From Eucommia ulmoides (lineage: Eukaryota > Streptophyta > Magnoliopsida > Garryales > Eucommiaceae): a stretch of DNA of 64,000 bases. The position numbers and the translations under genes are program-made. Where the stretch lies: contig CM028327.1 in NCBI GenBank assembly GCA_016647705.1, positions 8,875,726 through 8,939,725 on the forward strand, given 5' to 3'. This document shows, piece by piece, positions 25,163-37,860 of the stretch. Positions within the stretch are counted from its first letter, which is position 1. Each line of letters starts with the position of its first letter. The notes below the pieces were generated by a model. The model was not told the origin of the DNA, searched no databases, and saw only the letters and a list, made by a program, of their open reading frames with translations.

Positions 25163-28100
25163 ATGAATCACTTCCACATCTACGAAGCCATCGGCCGTGG
25201 CAAATACTCGGTACAATCTCTCTCAGTAATCCGTTAATTTCTTATTTATTTGAGCTTGATTTCACGGTTTTGGATTCTGATGTGTTTACGTGATGCGTAG
25301 ACTGTGTATAAAGGGAGAAAGAAGAAGACTATTGAATATTTCGCGATTAAGAGCGTTGAGAAATCGCACAAGAGCAAGGTTCTTCAAGAAGTGAGCTACA
25401 CTGAACCCTTGTCTGAAAATTTCACGGATTAGTTACTGTTGTTTCTCCTGAATTTATCTCAATTTCGTGATTAGATGAAATTATCCCCGGAACCCGCGCA
25501 TAGCGGGAGCTTTGTAGACCGGGCTGCCCTTTTATAGATTCATGAGAGAAATTGATCCACAGTAGTGAAAATTTTGAAGTCCTTTAAGCTTTGTTTGAGC
25601 TTACTTGCCAGATCGAATCTGAAAGTTGATCCGTATTACTTTTGCTTTACATGCTAAAGGCAGTTTAGCTATATTCTGCGTTGCTAATTTTTCTGTTTGC
25701 TGTATTCGTTGCATCATCATGCAGTACAAGTTTTTGCCCCTTAATCTCAAAAACTTGGAAAGAGAACCAGAAGCTAATGTTGGCTTTCTGTTAAGAACAA
25801 CAATTTGGTGGATCTGGTGTTTCTCTTATTTAGATTACAGTATAAGTTTTTGTCCCTCGAGCTCTGATTGGCTTCTGTTGAATCCCACATCGCTTGTATT
25901 ACCTGATCCTGAGCTATATATAAAGCATAGAACAATCCTCCTAAGCATCTATTGAGAGTGAGTTAGACTCATTAGATTTCTACCTGATATGAGAGCCAGG
26001 TCTTTGTTTGCTGCTGGGCGTATTGAATCCCACATCAATGTTGGGTCCCCCAATATTCATTCGCAATGGTTCGTCAAAGTCCACCCGGTGCGTAAGGGCG
26101 TGTGTTGAATCCCACATTGATGGTGGGTCCCTGATATCCCGATATCCGTTCGCAATAGTTTGTCAAAGTCCACCCTGTAAGTGAGGGGGCGTGTTGAATC
26201 CCACGTTGCTCGTGTTACTTGATTCTGAACTATATATAAAACATAGGGCAATCCTCTTCTTACAAGACGTCTATTGACAGTGAGTTAGACCATTGGGTTT
26301 CTACAACCTCTACACTAGTTTTATGATCACCAGTATGGAAGAGTCACAATTCTTGTGGTTTCTCAAGACACATTTTTCTTAAAGATGGCTTGATATCAAA
26401 TCATGCATACATTAGAATTTTAACTAGTTTGTTGTGAACTTATTGCTTAAGTTTCTTCGTTTCCCTTCATGCAGGTTAGGATTCTTCACTCTCTTGATCA
26501 CCCAAATGTACTTAAATTTTATTCATGGTAAAGCTCTTTCTACTGTTTGAACTTTGAAGATCCACAATCCTGATTCATATTCTTCGGTGGTTAATGGTTA
26601 TGATTTGGCTTTTGTATAATGGTTATTAACTTAGATGACAATACCCCTAGAGCGATATTCGAATTTCAACTTGGTTAGCTTTGTATCATTACTTTATTTC
26701 ACCTAATTACATGTTAGGTATGAAACTTCTGCTCATTTGTGGCTGGTTTTGGAGTATTGCGTTGGAGGCGATCTCATGACCTTATTACAGCAGGTATCCC
26801 TTACTCATCTTGTTGAAATTTTGTACGAGAGACTTGGAGAATGTAAGCATCGATGCACTATGAAACAATAATCACAAGGGCATAACCTTTTTTAACCCAC
26901 AAATTTATGCACTTTATTCTATCAGTAACATACATATTGACTCGGATCTGATTAGCGGAGATGATTCTAATGGGAATTTAATGACCGAATTACAGGATGG
27001 TAAGCTGCCAGAAGATTCAGTATATGATCTTGCTCGTGATCTTGTCATAGCTTTGCAGTAAGATACATTTTGTTTTTCTTTTATCGCAATTTAGACAAAA
27101 ATGGTATTGTGATGCTGGGATCATGGGTAGAGATGAGTGATATTTTAGTAGGTAAATTATCGTCCCAAATGATGAACGAATCCTTATATGCCCAGGAAGA
27201 TAAATAGTTGGGAGAGTTAGAGTCGAAAAGAGGATTCCTCACTTCTTTCTCTCATTCAAAACCATGCATGAGACTTTCTTTAATGTGTTGACTTATTTTT
27301 TATTTATTTATTTTTAATGGCAATGATCATCTGTTATCAGGTTTTTGCATTCAAAAGGAATCATTTACTGTGACCTAAAACCCTCTAACATCCTATTGGA
27401 TGAAAACGGCCGTACAAAGGTTATTTATGCACCATTCCTTTATTGGTTATTGGGTTATCGAAAATTCATCTTACTCGTATTTCTAAAGCAGTTTTGGTTA
27501 TGCTCTATAACTCAGATGTGTGATTTTGGACTGGCAAGAAAATTGAGCGACATATCCAAAACACCTTCTTCCTTAGTGAGTTTTCCTTCCTAACTTTTGT
27601 CATCTCGTTTCGAACTCCGACTGACGAAAGAAATCTGAAAAAGCAAAGTTAAATTATCTTTTTATGATTTTTTTTTTTGAATTTTCTTCCATTTATTTTA
27701 TTATATGTATTCATCAGCTGCCCCAAGCGAAACGTGGCACTCCCTGCTACATGGCTCCGGAGTTGTTTCAGGAAGGAGGAGTCCATTCTTATGCTTCTGA
27801 TTTCTGGGCCCTTGGTTGTGTGCTATATGAGTGTTATGTTGGTAAGCCTCCCTTTGTGGGAAAAGAATTCACTCAGCTAGTTCAATCAATTCTATCTGAT
27901 CCAACTCCATCCCTCCCTGGTGGTCCAAGCCGACCCTTTGTCAATCTGATCAATTCTCTTCTAGTAAAAGATCCTTCTGAAAGAATTCAATGGCCCGAGC
28001 TTTGTGGACACGCTTTTTGGAGGACAAACTTCACTATTTTGCAGTTACCCCCTCAGCCTGCATTTGATAATATGATAGAGGCATCTTCTAAATCATATCT

Positions 28101-30877
28101 TACTGAACGAAACAGAACTCCTCCTAGAAACCGTGATAAAGAACTCAAGCCAGCTCGTGGAGCAGATGAGAATTCTAATATTGGTTCTAGAGGTCATGAA
28201 ACACCGGTTAAAGGTGTATCCAGTGGGCGAAAAGCTCAACCAAAAACATCAGGCAGAGTAACTAATGAGAAGCAGAATAGGGGCGTCAATGTTCTGAGGC
28301 TATCAAGAATAGTGAAATCAAATCTACAAAGGGAAAATGAGAAGGAGAACTACAGGAGGCCATTACCTAATAGCTCTGAAAATGATACTGAGGTCAAGAT
28401 AGAAAATACCGATATGGAACTTGATTTTAACGAGAATGTAGAGGATGATACACATGATGAAGTTGACGGGTCTGAAGAAAACATGTCAACTCCAAATCAG
28501 CAGCACGGCAAAACAGAAGGGATGGATGGTATAAAACACTTGGCTACATCACCTTCACCTGTTTTTAACACTCCTGTCTCGGATGATTCAAGAATACTTG
28601 ACCAGCAACTGTCTTCAGAGCTTAGTGAAGTGGCTGCTAGTCCAGCCAGCGCTAGCCCACAGCTGAAGACTCATAGAGCCAAGGACGGACCAGGTTGTGC
28701 ACTTGATTCTGATACTTCAAAATCTTCTTCCAGCCTGTCAGAGGTGCACTGGCACCCATCTGATCTCTCAGTCAGGCCCGTGATGCCCAGCAGAAAGTCT
28801 GATAAAGGAAACGAGGCGATTCCGTTGCTTCCCTTTGATACAATGCCAGCATCTGATTTTGCGAAAATGTCCAATGAGCAGCTTGATAATTTTAACAGTA
28901 GGATTGTAAGCATTCTTGGTGGCAACACTGCTATTGGCGAGAAGCAGAATGTTATTAGATACCTTGAGATGTTAAGCAACAATGCTGATGCCGCCAACAT
29001 CTTGACTAATGGGCCTATAATGCTGATTCTAGTCAAAATGCTTCGACAATCTAAGGTTTCCACCCTGCGTGTTCAACTTGCTTCACTTATGGGCTTGTTG
29101 ATTCGACATTCAACTTTTATTGAAGATGAGTTGGCAAACTCTGGAATTTTAAATTCTTTGACTGATGGCCTAAGAGACAGGCAAGAAAAAGTGAGAAGGT
29201 TTTCAATGGCTGCTTTGGGTGAGTTGCTATTTTATATATCCACTCAAAGCGAGCAAGGAAGAGATAATAATCCACCAGAATCTCCATCTAAGGACACCCG
29301 TCCCTCATCTGGTTGGCAGGTTAGCTCCTCTTTGCCGAAACATCTTTTAATAGATCTCATAAACCTCATTAAGATTTTTGACTTTATTTGATAAATGAGA
29401 TTAAGCCTATCAGAATAATTTCTGTTTTTCACACACCTCTATGGAGTATGAAGATTATTTTCTTATTCCCAAACTATTTTTTTTTTAAACTGTGGATTTC
29501 TTTTTTCTTTTTTTTGAAAAACAATAATTAATTGAAGCTCTTCACAGAATACTTAACGCATGCCTTTTCTGTTGCTAGTAAATTAACACCAAACTTTTTT
29601 TTTAATACAACGAACATATAAATTATGAAAGAAAAAACAAATGACAAAGTTTAAAGAATATAAAAGAATCAAAACAGAATAAATAATTATGAACCTTTCT
29701 TCACTTTCCAAAAAATTTGGAAAATGAAGCCTATGCAGTCTTAGACAACCGCGAACTGAAGTTGGACAATCTGATTCCGTCCAAAAAAGGCAATTCTCAC
29801 CACCACTACCAAGCTTAACCAAAAGATCAGTGTAGTAAATAGCATATATAGAGCAACTTGGTTTCCATTTCGTGTCTTCTAAGCCCATATATATATATAC
29901 TCAGTTGATCTCTTTCTCTAGGTGTCAAATGCATTAGTTTCGCTGGTTTCATCGATTTTAAGGAAAGGAGAAGATGATATGACTCAACTTTATTCATTGA
30001 GGACAATTGAGAATATCTCTAGTCAAGGAGGCTACTGGGCATCTCGTTTCACCAGCCAGGAGGTGATAAGTAATCTTTGCTACATATTTAGGGCCCCTGG
30101 GAAGCAAGAAAACATGAGGCTTACAGCAGGTTCTTGTTTGGCGCGTCTTCTTCGTTTTAACCCAGCTAGCATACAACAAGTCATAGAAAAGCTTCCATTA
30201 AAAGAGATGGCAGCTGCACTTGTGAAGGGAAGTTCACGTGAGCAGCAAATCTGCTTAAACCTTCTGAACATGGCCATGCTTGGGAGCCACATGTTTACAA
30301 GCTTTGGACGACACCTTCTTCCTTTGGCCGAAGACAAAAATCTTGTACTAAATCTTGTGTCTCTCATTGAGCAGGGAAGTGAAATATTAAGGGGAAAGAC
30401 GCTTGTTTTTGTCGCTCTATTGTGTAAGAATGGTGGGAAGAGGTGGCTGCCGCTGTTCTTTTGCAATGCAAAACTACTTTCTGCTGTGGACAGACTGGTG
30501 AAAGAGAAGGACAACTATGTCCAGCAGTGTCTAGAGGCATTTGTGCATGTGGTGGCATCCACTGTACCAGGCTTACTGGAGAGTATAACGGGTGATATAC
30601 AGCAAGTTATGGGAGGAAGACGGCATGGACATATTGCTTCTCTTGGTTCTCGAGGTACTACTACAAGGAGTAATGTTCATTTGTTCCCTGTGGTTCTCCA
30701 TCTTCTTGGAAGCTCTCTGTTTAAGCGCATCGTGGTTACTCAACAAGTCCTGCAGCAGTTGGCTAACCTTATCAAACTAGCGGAGTCACCTTTCCAGGTA
30801 TGTAAAATTCAGACCCATAATGTTATTCTTGTTGTTTCATCTGATTTTTATAAATCCCCCAAACACAGAAGGAAAAA

Positions 30878-30908
<31 letters not shown>

Positions 30909-32981
30909 TAAATAAATAAATAAATAATAAAGAAAGAAAGACTAAATATAAATTAATATAATAAGGGTTAGTTGCCTTTTACCCCGTCGTACTTTGATCT
31001 TTTTCATTTTTTTCTCTGTGAAAATCTAAACTTTATCCATATCTACTTGTAATACATTGGAAAATTAACTTTTTTTTTCTTGTTCAAATTAACAAAGTAC
31101 CCTAAAAGATGGGTGAGATTAAATTTACATCTAAATTTTACATGAGATGGACAAAATTACCTTTTATTTTATTTTGTCTTTATTGAAAAATAGAAGTAGA
31201 GAGATAAAATGAGGTAGAGAGAGAAGATGTTAGTTTTACCCTTTTGGAAAGTTTCCTAATTTTTCCCGGGGATCGCTTTTCAATCCTAACTACCCTAAAT
31301 TTCCGCCTATGGGGTAGCCATAGCACTGGCACAATCCCCTTTTTGCTCCTTGTAACCCTAATCTTGCTATGGTTCTTCATCTCCCTTGCCCAACCCTAAT
31401 CGGCGAATACCTAGGGGCAAAATCGTCAAATATTGACTACCCTGTCGGAATAAACAAAATCAGGAAATCCCTCCTCGAAAATACCTGTCTTGGCTACTCG
31501 TTTTGGGGATGGGTACTTCACCGTTTGGGACACTTTTCATAGAGTTTTTTTTTTTTTTTTTTGGTCATAATGCCGATGGCCGAGCATATGTTTTTGGGTT
31601 TTGTTGTTCGTTTTGGTGCTTTAGGCGGTGGTTTGTGCGGAGGAAAGTTAGCTAGCTAACCTTTTTTATTTCTAATTTAGATGCTATTTGTGTAATTAGA
31701 GTGTAGCATAGCTAACAAATTTCATTAAACTAAATTAATTGCATATTTCTTTGTTAGAACAAACGATATGTAAATCTGGTTAAATCATAGGTAAATAAAG
31801 AAACATACATTGTACGAAGATTTAGACAACCTCGATGAACATTCAAATACTAAATCTAGGTCATTGTCTTTTTTCAGGGCAGAGATGACTTCCAAATAAC
31901 ACTTCTACGAGTTCTCGAGTCTATTACAGAGGAACCCTCCATAGTTCTCAATAGCCCCAATATTTCTCTGTGTGCATTTCTCCCCAGTTTGGCTGTTCTC
32001 TACAGAGGAAACAAAGATGGCGATGCCCGTTTCTTATGCCTGAAAATAGTTTTTGACGTTATGCTCATTTTTCTCAACGAATCACCCGAAGATGATCAAA
32101 TCATACAAAATCTAAAGTCAATATCCAACTCTTCTTTCCTCCCTCTATACCCTATTTTCATAGAGGACGAAGATCCCATCCCCATGTATGCGCAAAAACT
32201 CCTCATGATGCTAATCGAGTTTAACTACATCAAAATCACAGACATTCTTAACCAGAAGACCGTTTCACAATGCTTCGAGTTTCTTCTTGGTGATCTCTCT
32301 ACAGCCAATGTAAACAATGTAATGCTGTGCTTGACAATGGCATCAGCCCCTGAACTCGAAACAAACATACTCTCACAGCTAAAAGTAGTGAGAAGAATAG
32401 GCAACCTCTTGGAGTTTGTCAATGCTAAGGAAATGGATGACTTTATTGAGCCAACGCTTGGACTTTGCAGGGCGTTTCTTTTACGTTCAACGGGTCAAGT
32501 TTACGCAAAAGAGCCGACTCTATTGTCTGAAAATTACAGTTATTGCGATGGCATACAGCATTGCATAAGGGATATAAGTGATTTTGGTGGCAATGTCGGC
32601 GTTTTTCTTGAATTGAGCAGGAATATTGGATCGAATATTGCCGATTTGGCTTCAGATTGTTTGGTTTTGTTGTTTAAAGCGGCTCCAAGGGAGGCCACGA
32701 CGGGCATTTTGAACAGTCTTGTTAAGGTGACATTGATTCTCGAGTTGTTCAGACAGCGTGGTGGGGATGTTTGCGTCTTGTTGGTGGTGGAGAGGATACT
32801 GCATTGTCTTGGATATTCGATTAGAACGTGCTTGTTGAAGGGGATGATATTGTCGATATCCATGGGAGAGATTTGTAAGCTTGAAGTGATAGTTGGCGAG
32901 CTTAAAAAATGTGGGGAAGGTGGCGTTGCTGATGCTGCTTTTCGGGTGGCGGTGGAGTTGCAGAGGCTGCCTCGTTGTTGA
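25163..32981 (+). CDS. RUK: RUNKEL-type microtubule-associated kinase-like protein (ULK4 family)
   Basis: Ten exons: 25163-25210, 25301-25390, 26475-26527, 26718-26793, 26996-27057, 27341-27419, 27516-27575, 27718-29319, 29922-30797, 31878-32981. They join in frame to 1349 aa; Arabidopsis RUNKEL is about 1366 aa. The N-terminal kinase domain has glycine loop GRGKYSTVYKG (11-21), lysine K33 in [15 protein letters not shown] with D121, DFG at 139-141 and MAPE (168-171). YCD replaces HRD. The long C-terminal half resembles ARM/HEAT repeats, and a linker with many Ser and Pro residues lies between. RUNKEL binds microtubules and is needed for cell-plate expansion in cytokinesis; its family is often catalytically weak or inactive, and activity here is unknown. 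Identification rests on remembered similarity along the whole length, for example NILRLSRI-type and GILDSLTNGLRD-type blocks. Confidence 0.95.
25876..26305 (+). mobile_element. TRIM retrotransposon in kinase intron 2
   Basis: A non-coding miniature LTR element. Left LTR is 25876-25983 and right LTR 26192-26305; both start TGTTGAATCCCAC and hold TATATATAAA. A primer-binding site of the Met-tRNA type (GATATGAGAGCCAGG) follows the left LTR, and a polypurine tract (GTGAGGGGGCG) precedes the right LTR. The spacer contains two tandem units (26021-26102 and 26103-26191). The target duplication is unclear. Confidence 0.85.
30798..31877 (+). other. Intron 9 of the kinase gene
   Basis: A 1080-bp intron. 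It contains a simple AAATA repeat (about 30880-30920), a copy of a dispersed GGTTAGTTGCCTTTTACCCC repeat (about 30966-31180) and otherwise AT-rich sequence. I saw no gene or element with clear ends. Confidence 0.5.
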
Positions 32982-35789
32982 AGAGGTTAGTTAAAATGTC
33001 GTTAATTTTTTAAAGCCGTTTTGACACTTTGCACCCCTAAAGTTTGACCATTATTTCACTTTGATCCTTATAGTTCCAATTTGGTAATGCTTTGTTTAAT
33101 TCTAGAAGTAGTGTTTGTTTTGCAGTAAAAAACAAGTGCTTTTAAACATAATAACGTGATTTTAAGTATTTTTATCGAAAACAAATTATAGAAGTTGTTT
33201 CTTTTTTCAAACTTTATTTCACCAGAGGTCGATGGACTAATATCCCTCTTTCTGTTTTTTTTTTTTAATCATCTATGTTTTTTATTAAAAGATGATTTAT
33301 AGAGATAATAATATTAATATCGCCATCTCAATTTTTTTTTGTATTTTTGGAATTCAATTACAATTTGTTTGGTTTTCTAAATTCTTCTATTTTGTGAATT
33401 ATTTTATTTTTGATGAATTAATTTGTATATTTCTCAATTTGTTTATGATTTAATCAAATTTACATATCATTTGTTCCAATAACGGAACACACCATTGTTG
33501 CTTTAGTTTTTCAAAAAGAGATTTTTGCACTTTGCACCGCTTAAGTTCCAGAGAAATTTCACTTTAGTCCCTATATTTTTAATTTGAACAAATTACACTT
33601 TGAAGTATTCAAATCAGTCATTTCGTCATTTTTATGACGGAAATCAACTACATGTCAAACAAACATCCACCTATGTGGGTGAATTCTGTCAATAAAAAAT
33701 AATGGAAGGATTGACTTGACATGATTTAAATACTTAAGGGTTTGAGGTGTTCACATTGACAAGGTTTAATGTGTTCACATTGATATGATTTGAAAACTTT
33801 AGAGTTTAATTTAGATACCAAATTATAAAAATTCATAAATAAATTAATTAAAAAATAGTATAATTTACGAATTGAAGAACAACCAAACATGCCATTAGTT
33901 GTGTTTACTAGCAGAATTTTGTTAGATTCCAAAAGATACATGTGATAGCCACAAAGCCTTTCTTATTATTGATCACTTTAAGCTTACCTTTATATTCTTA
34001 TACTTGGTTCTTAGACATGGTAGGTAAGATAGACTCTTTATGGAGGACCCCATCAAAATTTTAGGGTAAAAAAAAAATTCTTTTGGCAAAATATTTAGGT
34101 GTGTTTGGAACCACAAAATTATATATATTTTTTTAATTGGAATGAAAAATGAAAAAAAAAAAGAAAAAGATTTCTGATTTTCACTCTTCACTGAATGATT
34201 CAAGAAAATAACATTTTGTTAAAAAAATATATGAAATGACTTACGCAGTTCTTGAGAAAGTTTTTTATGTTTTTTTTTTGCGAGAATCCTAAATTTTGCA
34301 ATTTATTATTCATCAAATGCACTAAGTATGATAATTTTTTGATAAATTTAATGATTCTGTTAAAAATTTAAAGTAACTGCATACTATAAAAATTACTGTA
34401 ATTTTTTATATGAAAAAATTACAGTAAATTTTATGCAGTATAATAATTTTGGACTTTTAAAAAAATTATTATAGTGAATGGGCTGCATTGGTGAAAATTT
34501 AAGTTCGTAGACAGTTCACCAAAGACTTTTTTGACAAAAAATAATACTTTTACTTGAACCTAAAAGTGAAAAATTAAATGAGTATTTGACAACGTAAAGA
34601 TATTAAATATTATCCTATAAATGATCTCTTTAGTAAAAAAATAAAAATTCATAGATGATTAGAGAATCCATCTATCTCTTGTAAGTAGAAAAGGGGTAGA
34701 GTCTAAAGGTTTGGAATAAAATAAACGAATTGAAACCCCAAAAAATTAATATGTGTTCATTTCTAGTTCTTTTTTCAAGGTTTCAATTATGTGAAATCAA
34801 ACACTGCCTTATTCTTATTACCTAAGGGATGTTAGTACGGTTGACAAGGGAAAATATTATTTTTTCTTGTCAATTAGGGTTCGATTCTCTTGGGTAACAC
34901 TCTAAAAATTAAATTTTAAATTTAATCTTGACTGTACCAGAACGATATGGGTGAGTATGTCCTTAAAATCGTCCGGTGAGGTGATTAGTGAAGGTGCGGT
35001 AAGCTTGCTCAGACACACCTTAATGTAAAAATCAAAATAAAAAATATTATTATTTTTTAATTTTTAATTTTTAATTTTTAATTTAACATAACTATAGGCC
35101 AGCTACACTATACTACTTGCTTAAAAACAATCATTTGCTACAAAGAATAAAAAATAAAAAAAGAACCCAACAATCTTTGTCTCTTCCCAAACATCGCCAA
35201 CCTGTAGGGTTCTATAATTGATAATCCCATGTTGTAGTGGACCCCACCTTTAACCTCTGGTCTTTACCTTTTGATTGCCTTAATCATACCATTCATAAGT
35301 TAAAAAAAAGTGTTAATTGCCTTTTTGCCATCTTGTATTTTAGTCTTGTTTCATTTTAATTCCTCTATTTTAAAAACCTACACTTCATCACTTTTTACTA
35401 CAGACTAAAAGGATGTTATAAAAATAAAATATATATAGATAGATAGATATAATTGGTGTCATGTCATTTTAGTCATGTCATGTGCACAATTGTTGGACCA
35501 AATTGAAACAAAAGTGAAACATTGAGGGTCAAATATGTTTCTTTTTAAAACTACTAGGACCACTTAAAACCCATCCCAAACTTTAAGGGTCAAAAGAACA
35601 ATTTTCCCTCAAAAAAATTATTGCTTTGCACACACATATTGCATGAATCTCCCACTGTAAAACTTGTAGAGGATATAGTTTTCAAATTTCATTATCATTA
35701 CATATATATGTGTGTGTATGTGTGTGTATATATGTGTGTATATATATATTATTACACATTTATTTGTGAGTGATTTCACAATCATTTTG
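32982..35789. other. Intergenic region between the kinase and AGP genes
   Basis: No gene. It contains dispersed repeat phrases (33010-33110, 33520-33640, 35310-35610), a SINE-like element (34830-35060), long AT-rich stretches and a TG/TA simple repeat (35701-35748) just before the AGP start. The AGP promoter is in the right part; the TATA-rich simple repeat hides any discrete TATA box. Confidence 0.45.
34830..35060 (+). repeat. SINE-like element, family 2, copy 1
   Basis: The head has GATGTTAGTACGGTTGAC and, about 45 bases later, AGGGTTCGATTCTCTTGG, which fits a pol III box B (GGTTCGATTC). The body (GTGAGTATGTCCTTAAAATC, then GGTGAGGTGATTAG) is shared with a second copy at about 36575-36845, and the tail is A-rich. 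A tRNA-derived SINE is the best reading; the boundaries are approximate. Confidence 0.6.
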
Positions 35790-36227
35790 ATGGCTTCTTT
35801 TTGCTTTAGGATGGCAGTGATGATAACTCTCATGGCCTCAACTACACTCTCTTCTCAGTCTTCCCACCACCCCAAATCAGAGACAACTACTACCACTACC
35901 ACCACCACTCCGGCGGTGATGCCGCCCACTCCTCAGCCATCTCCCTTCACTGAACTGTCGCCGGAAATTGCTCCTCTTTTGCCTTCTCCAGGCGGCTCTC
36001 TGCCTTCCTCCACCGGAACTTCCTCAGTGCCCACCATTCCTTCAAACCCGAGTCCGCCGGACCCGGATGAAAATGACAGTTTTGCCCCAGATTCTGCTGT
36101 TTCACCATCTGGGTCATTACCTGCTTCCTCTTCATCATCTCGTCAGCACTCTTCTTTTGGATGTCTGAATTTTGGAGCTTTCATGGCGTTGGGGGCATTT
36201 TGGTCATTTCAAGTTCTTGCAATCTGA
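35790..36227 (+). CDS. Classical arabinogalactan protein, AGP25/26/27 type
   Basis: A 145-residue protein encoded by one exon. Residues 1 to about 21 are a hydrophobic signal peptide. The middle is rich in Pro, Ser, Thr and Ala (a run of nine Thr, then TPQPSPFTELSPEIAPLLPS and VPTIPSNPSPPDPDENDSFA), the substrate for prolyl hydroxylation and arabinogalactan addition. The last 22 or so residues (CLNFGAFMALGAFWSFQVLAI) are a hydrophobic GPI-anchor signal after a small-residue stretch. The product would be a heavily glycosylated cell-surface protein. SPEIAPLLPSPG and IPSNPSPPDPD resemble the Arabidopsis AGP25/26/27 group. The start at 35790 is chosen because the upstream in-frame extension is a translated simple repeat and would spoil the signal peptide. 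It lies 2.8 kb downstream of the kinase gene, as AGP25 neighbours RUNKEL in Arabidopsis. Confidence 0.88.
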   Translation: MASFCFRMAVMITLMASTTLSSQSSHHPKSETTTTTTTTTPAVMPPTPQPSPFTELSPEIAPLLPSPGGSLPSSTGTSSVPTIPSNPSPPDPDENDSFAPDSAVSPSGSLPASSSSSRQHSSFGCLNFGAFMALGAFWSFQVLAI

Positions 36228-36574
36228 GGTATTTCTATCTTTTTGATTCTTTATTTACAATGTAAATTTGTATATCATAATATCCACTTATGAATATAAG
36301 TCTGTGAACTGCTACTGAGTTTTGTATCTTAAAAAAACATGATTTGATAGTATAGTTCAGTTTTTATTTTATTTTGGTTTATTATATATTTAAATCTATA
36401 AATCAGGACTCACAAAATTTTAAGATTTTTTTTTTTTTAATTTTTTTTTTTTTTTTTTTATAATCATAGTTTTTCTAGTGTGGTAAATTTTGTTTTTAGG
36501 TTGGGTTTGAAAATAGACGACAGTTTGTTTGAAGTTTTTACCTGTTATAGATCTAACTATAAGTACTCCAAAGG

Positions 36575-36845
36575 TTTAGTTTGGTTGGGTAAGTGGAGGT
36601 ATATATGTTCTTTGTCAACTAGGATTTGATCCTTTTGAAAGACAAAAGTAAATTTTTAAATGCACCAGGTTGATATGAGTGAATGCGCCTTTAAGATCGT
36701 CTAGAGAGGTGATTAATTAAAGTGAAAATGCGATTTTAAGATCGTTTAGAGAGGTAATTAATCAAGGTAAGAATGCGATTTTAAGATCATGTAGAGAGGT
36801 GCTCAATCAAAGTGTGAGCAAGCTAGTTTAGCTACGTGAAAAAAA
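36575..36845 (+). repeat. SINE-like element, family 2, copy 2, with tandem triplication
   Basis: It shares TATGAGTGAATGCGCCTTTA and the following body with 34830-35060. Its middle is expanded to three tandem units of about 55-60 bp, each with GCGATTTTAAGATCGT-like and AGAGAGGTGATTAAT-like sequence (about 36677-36830). Box B is decayed. Confidence 0.55.
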
Positions 36846-36979
36846 TTAGTTCCCCTTCCAATCAATTTTTTAGATCTGTTGTTGAGTATATTAGTTGCAA
36901 TAAAAAAAAATTAGTATAATATTTGGGGTCAACAGTGTTATTGATGGTATTAAAGAAGTTTTGAGAGAGAAAAAAATAA

Positions 36980-37015
<36 letters not shown>

Positions 37016-37616
37016 TTTTATTTTTTATTTTTAAATAAATAACTTAAATTAGTTTAAAAAAATGAAAAATAATTTTATAGTTGCAAACCAAACAAACCCT
37101 AAACCTCAAAAGTAATGAGTACACTATTTAGCAAAAAGTATGTTCTTTAAAGCCCTTTAAAAAGGAGGACAAAAGTGAGTAAAAGGAAGGTGAAAAAGAT
37201 AGTTCTTACTTTTCATGATGAGTAAAAAGCAGACAACAATTTCTTCGACTTACTAATTTCACCTTTATTTTCATTTTTTTATTATATTTTGGTACTATTT
37301 TAACTCAGGTAACTTAGGAATTACAATAAATTATTTTTTAAAAATTTAGAGTTACTGTTAAAAATTCAAAAATCGCCGTACATCATAATAATTATTAGTC
37401 ATCTTATTTTTTTACGTGAAAAAATTACTATAATTTTTTTATTTTAGAAAAATTACTGTAATGTGCCGATTGTGTCAATTTTAATTTCATAAATTTTACA
37501 TCAAAATTTTCGTTTATTTATATTATTTTATTGGTCGAGGTCAAAGAATATGCATCAATGTGAACAGTAGATTAGATTCACAATGTCACATGCCCTTTTT
37601 TTTTGTTATTAATTTT

Positions 37617-37860
37617 TTAGAGTTAATGGCACTATACCACCTATAGTTCACCTGAATTCCAGTTGTGCCCCTGTGCTATTTTTATAAGCACATAACCCAT
37701 TTTTTATTTACAGTAAGTGAGTATTTACAAGGGATTTACGTGATTAAGAAATGTAAAAACTAGGAGTTGTATACGTACAAAAATATCACAGGTGATAAAG
37801 TGCAATTCACGCAAACTAGAGGGGTAAAATAATATGGATTAATGGTATTTTGATTCTCCT
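37617..37860. repeat. Foldback repeat of the TTTACCCC family
   Basis: A diverged copy: the left half reads AATGGCACTATACCACC and then GCTATTTTTATAAGCAC, and the right half returns in inverted order (AATATCACAGG, GATAAAGTGCAATTCACG). The same architecture is clearest at 54214-54440 and 56958-57225. Confidence 0.5.

Noticed and set aside
25876-26305. Clear target duplication for the first TRIM copy
   Set aside because: GCTTC and ACCTC agree at only three of five positions, which chance could give.
30080-30514. 144-codon minus-strand frame opposite the kinase exon
   Set aside because: A shadow of the long coding exon on the plus strand.
35712-35789. Upstream in-frame extension of the AGP protein
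   Set aside because: It translates a TG/TA simple repeat and would bury the signal peptide.
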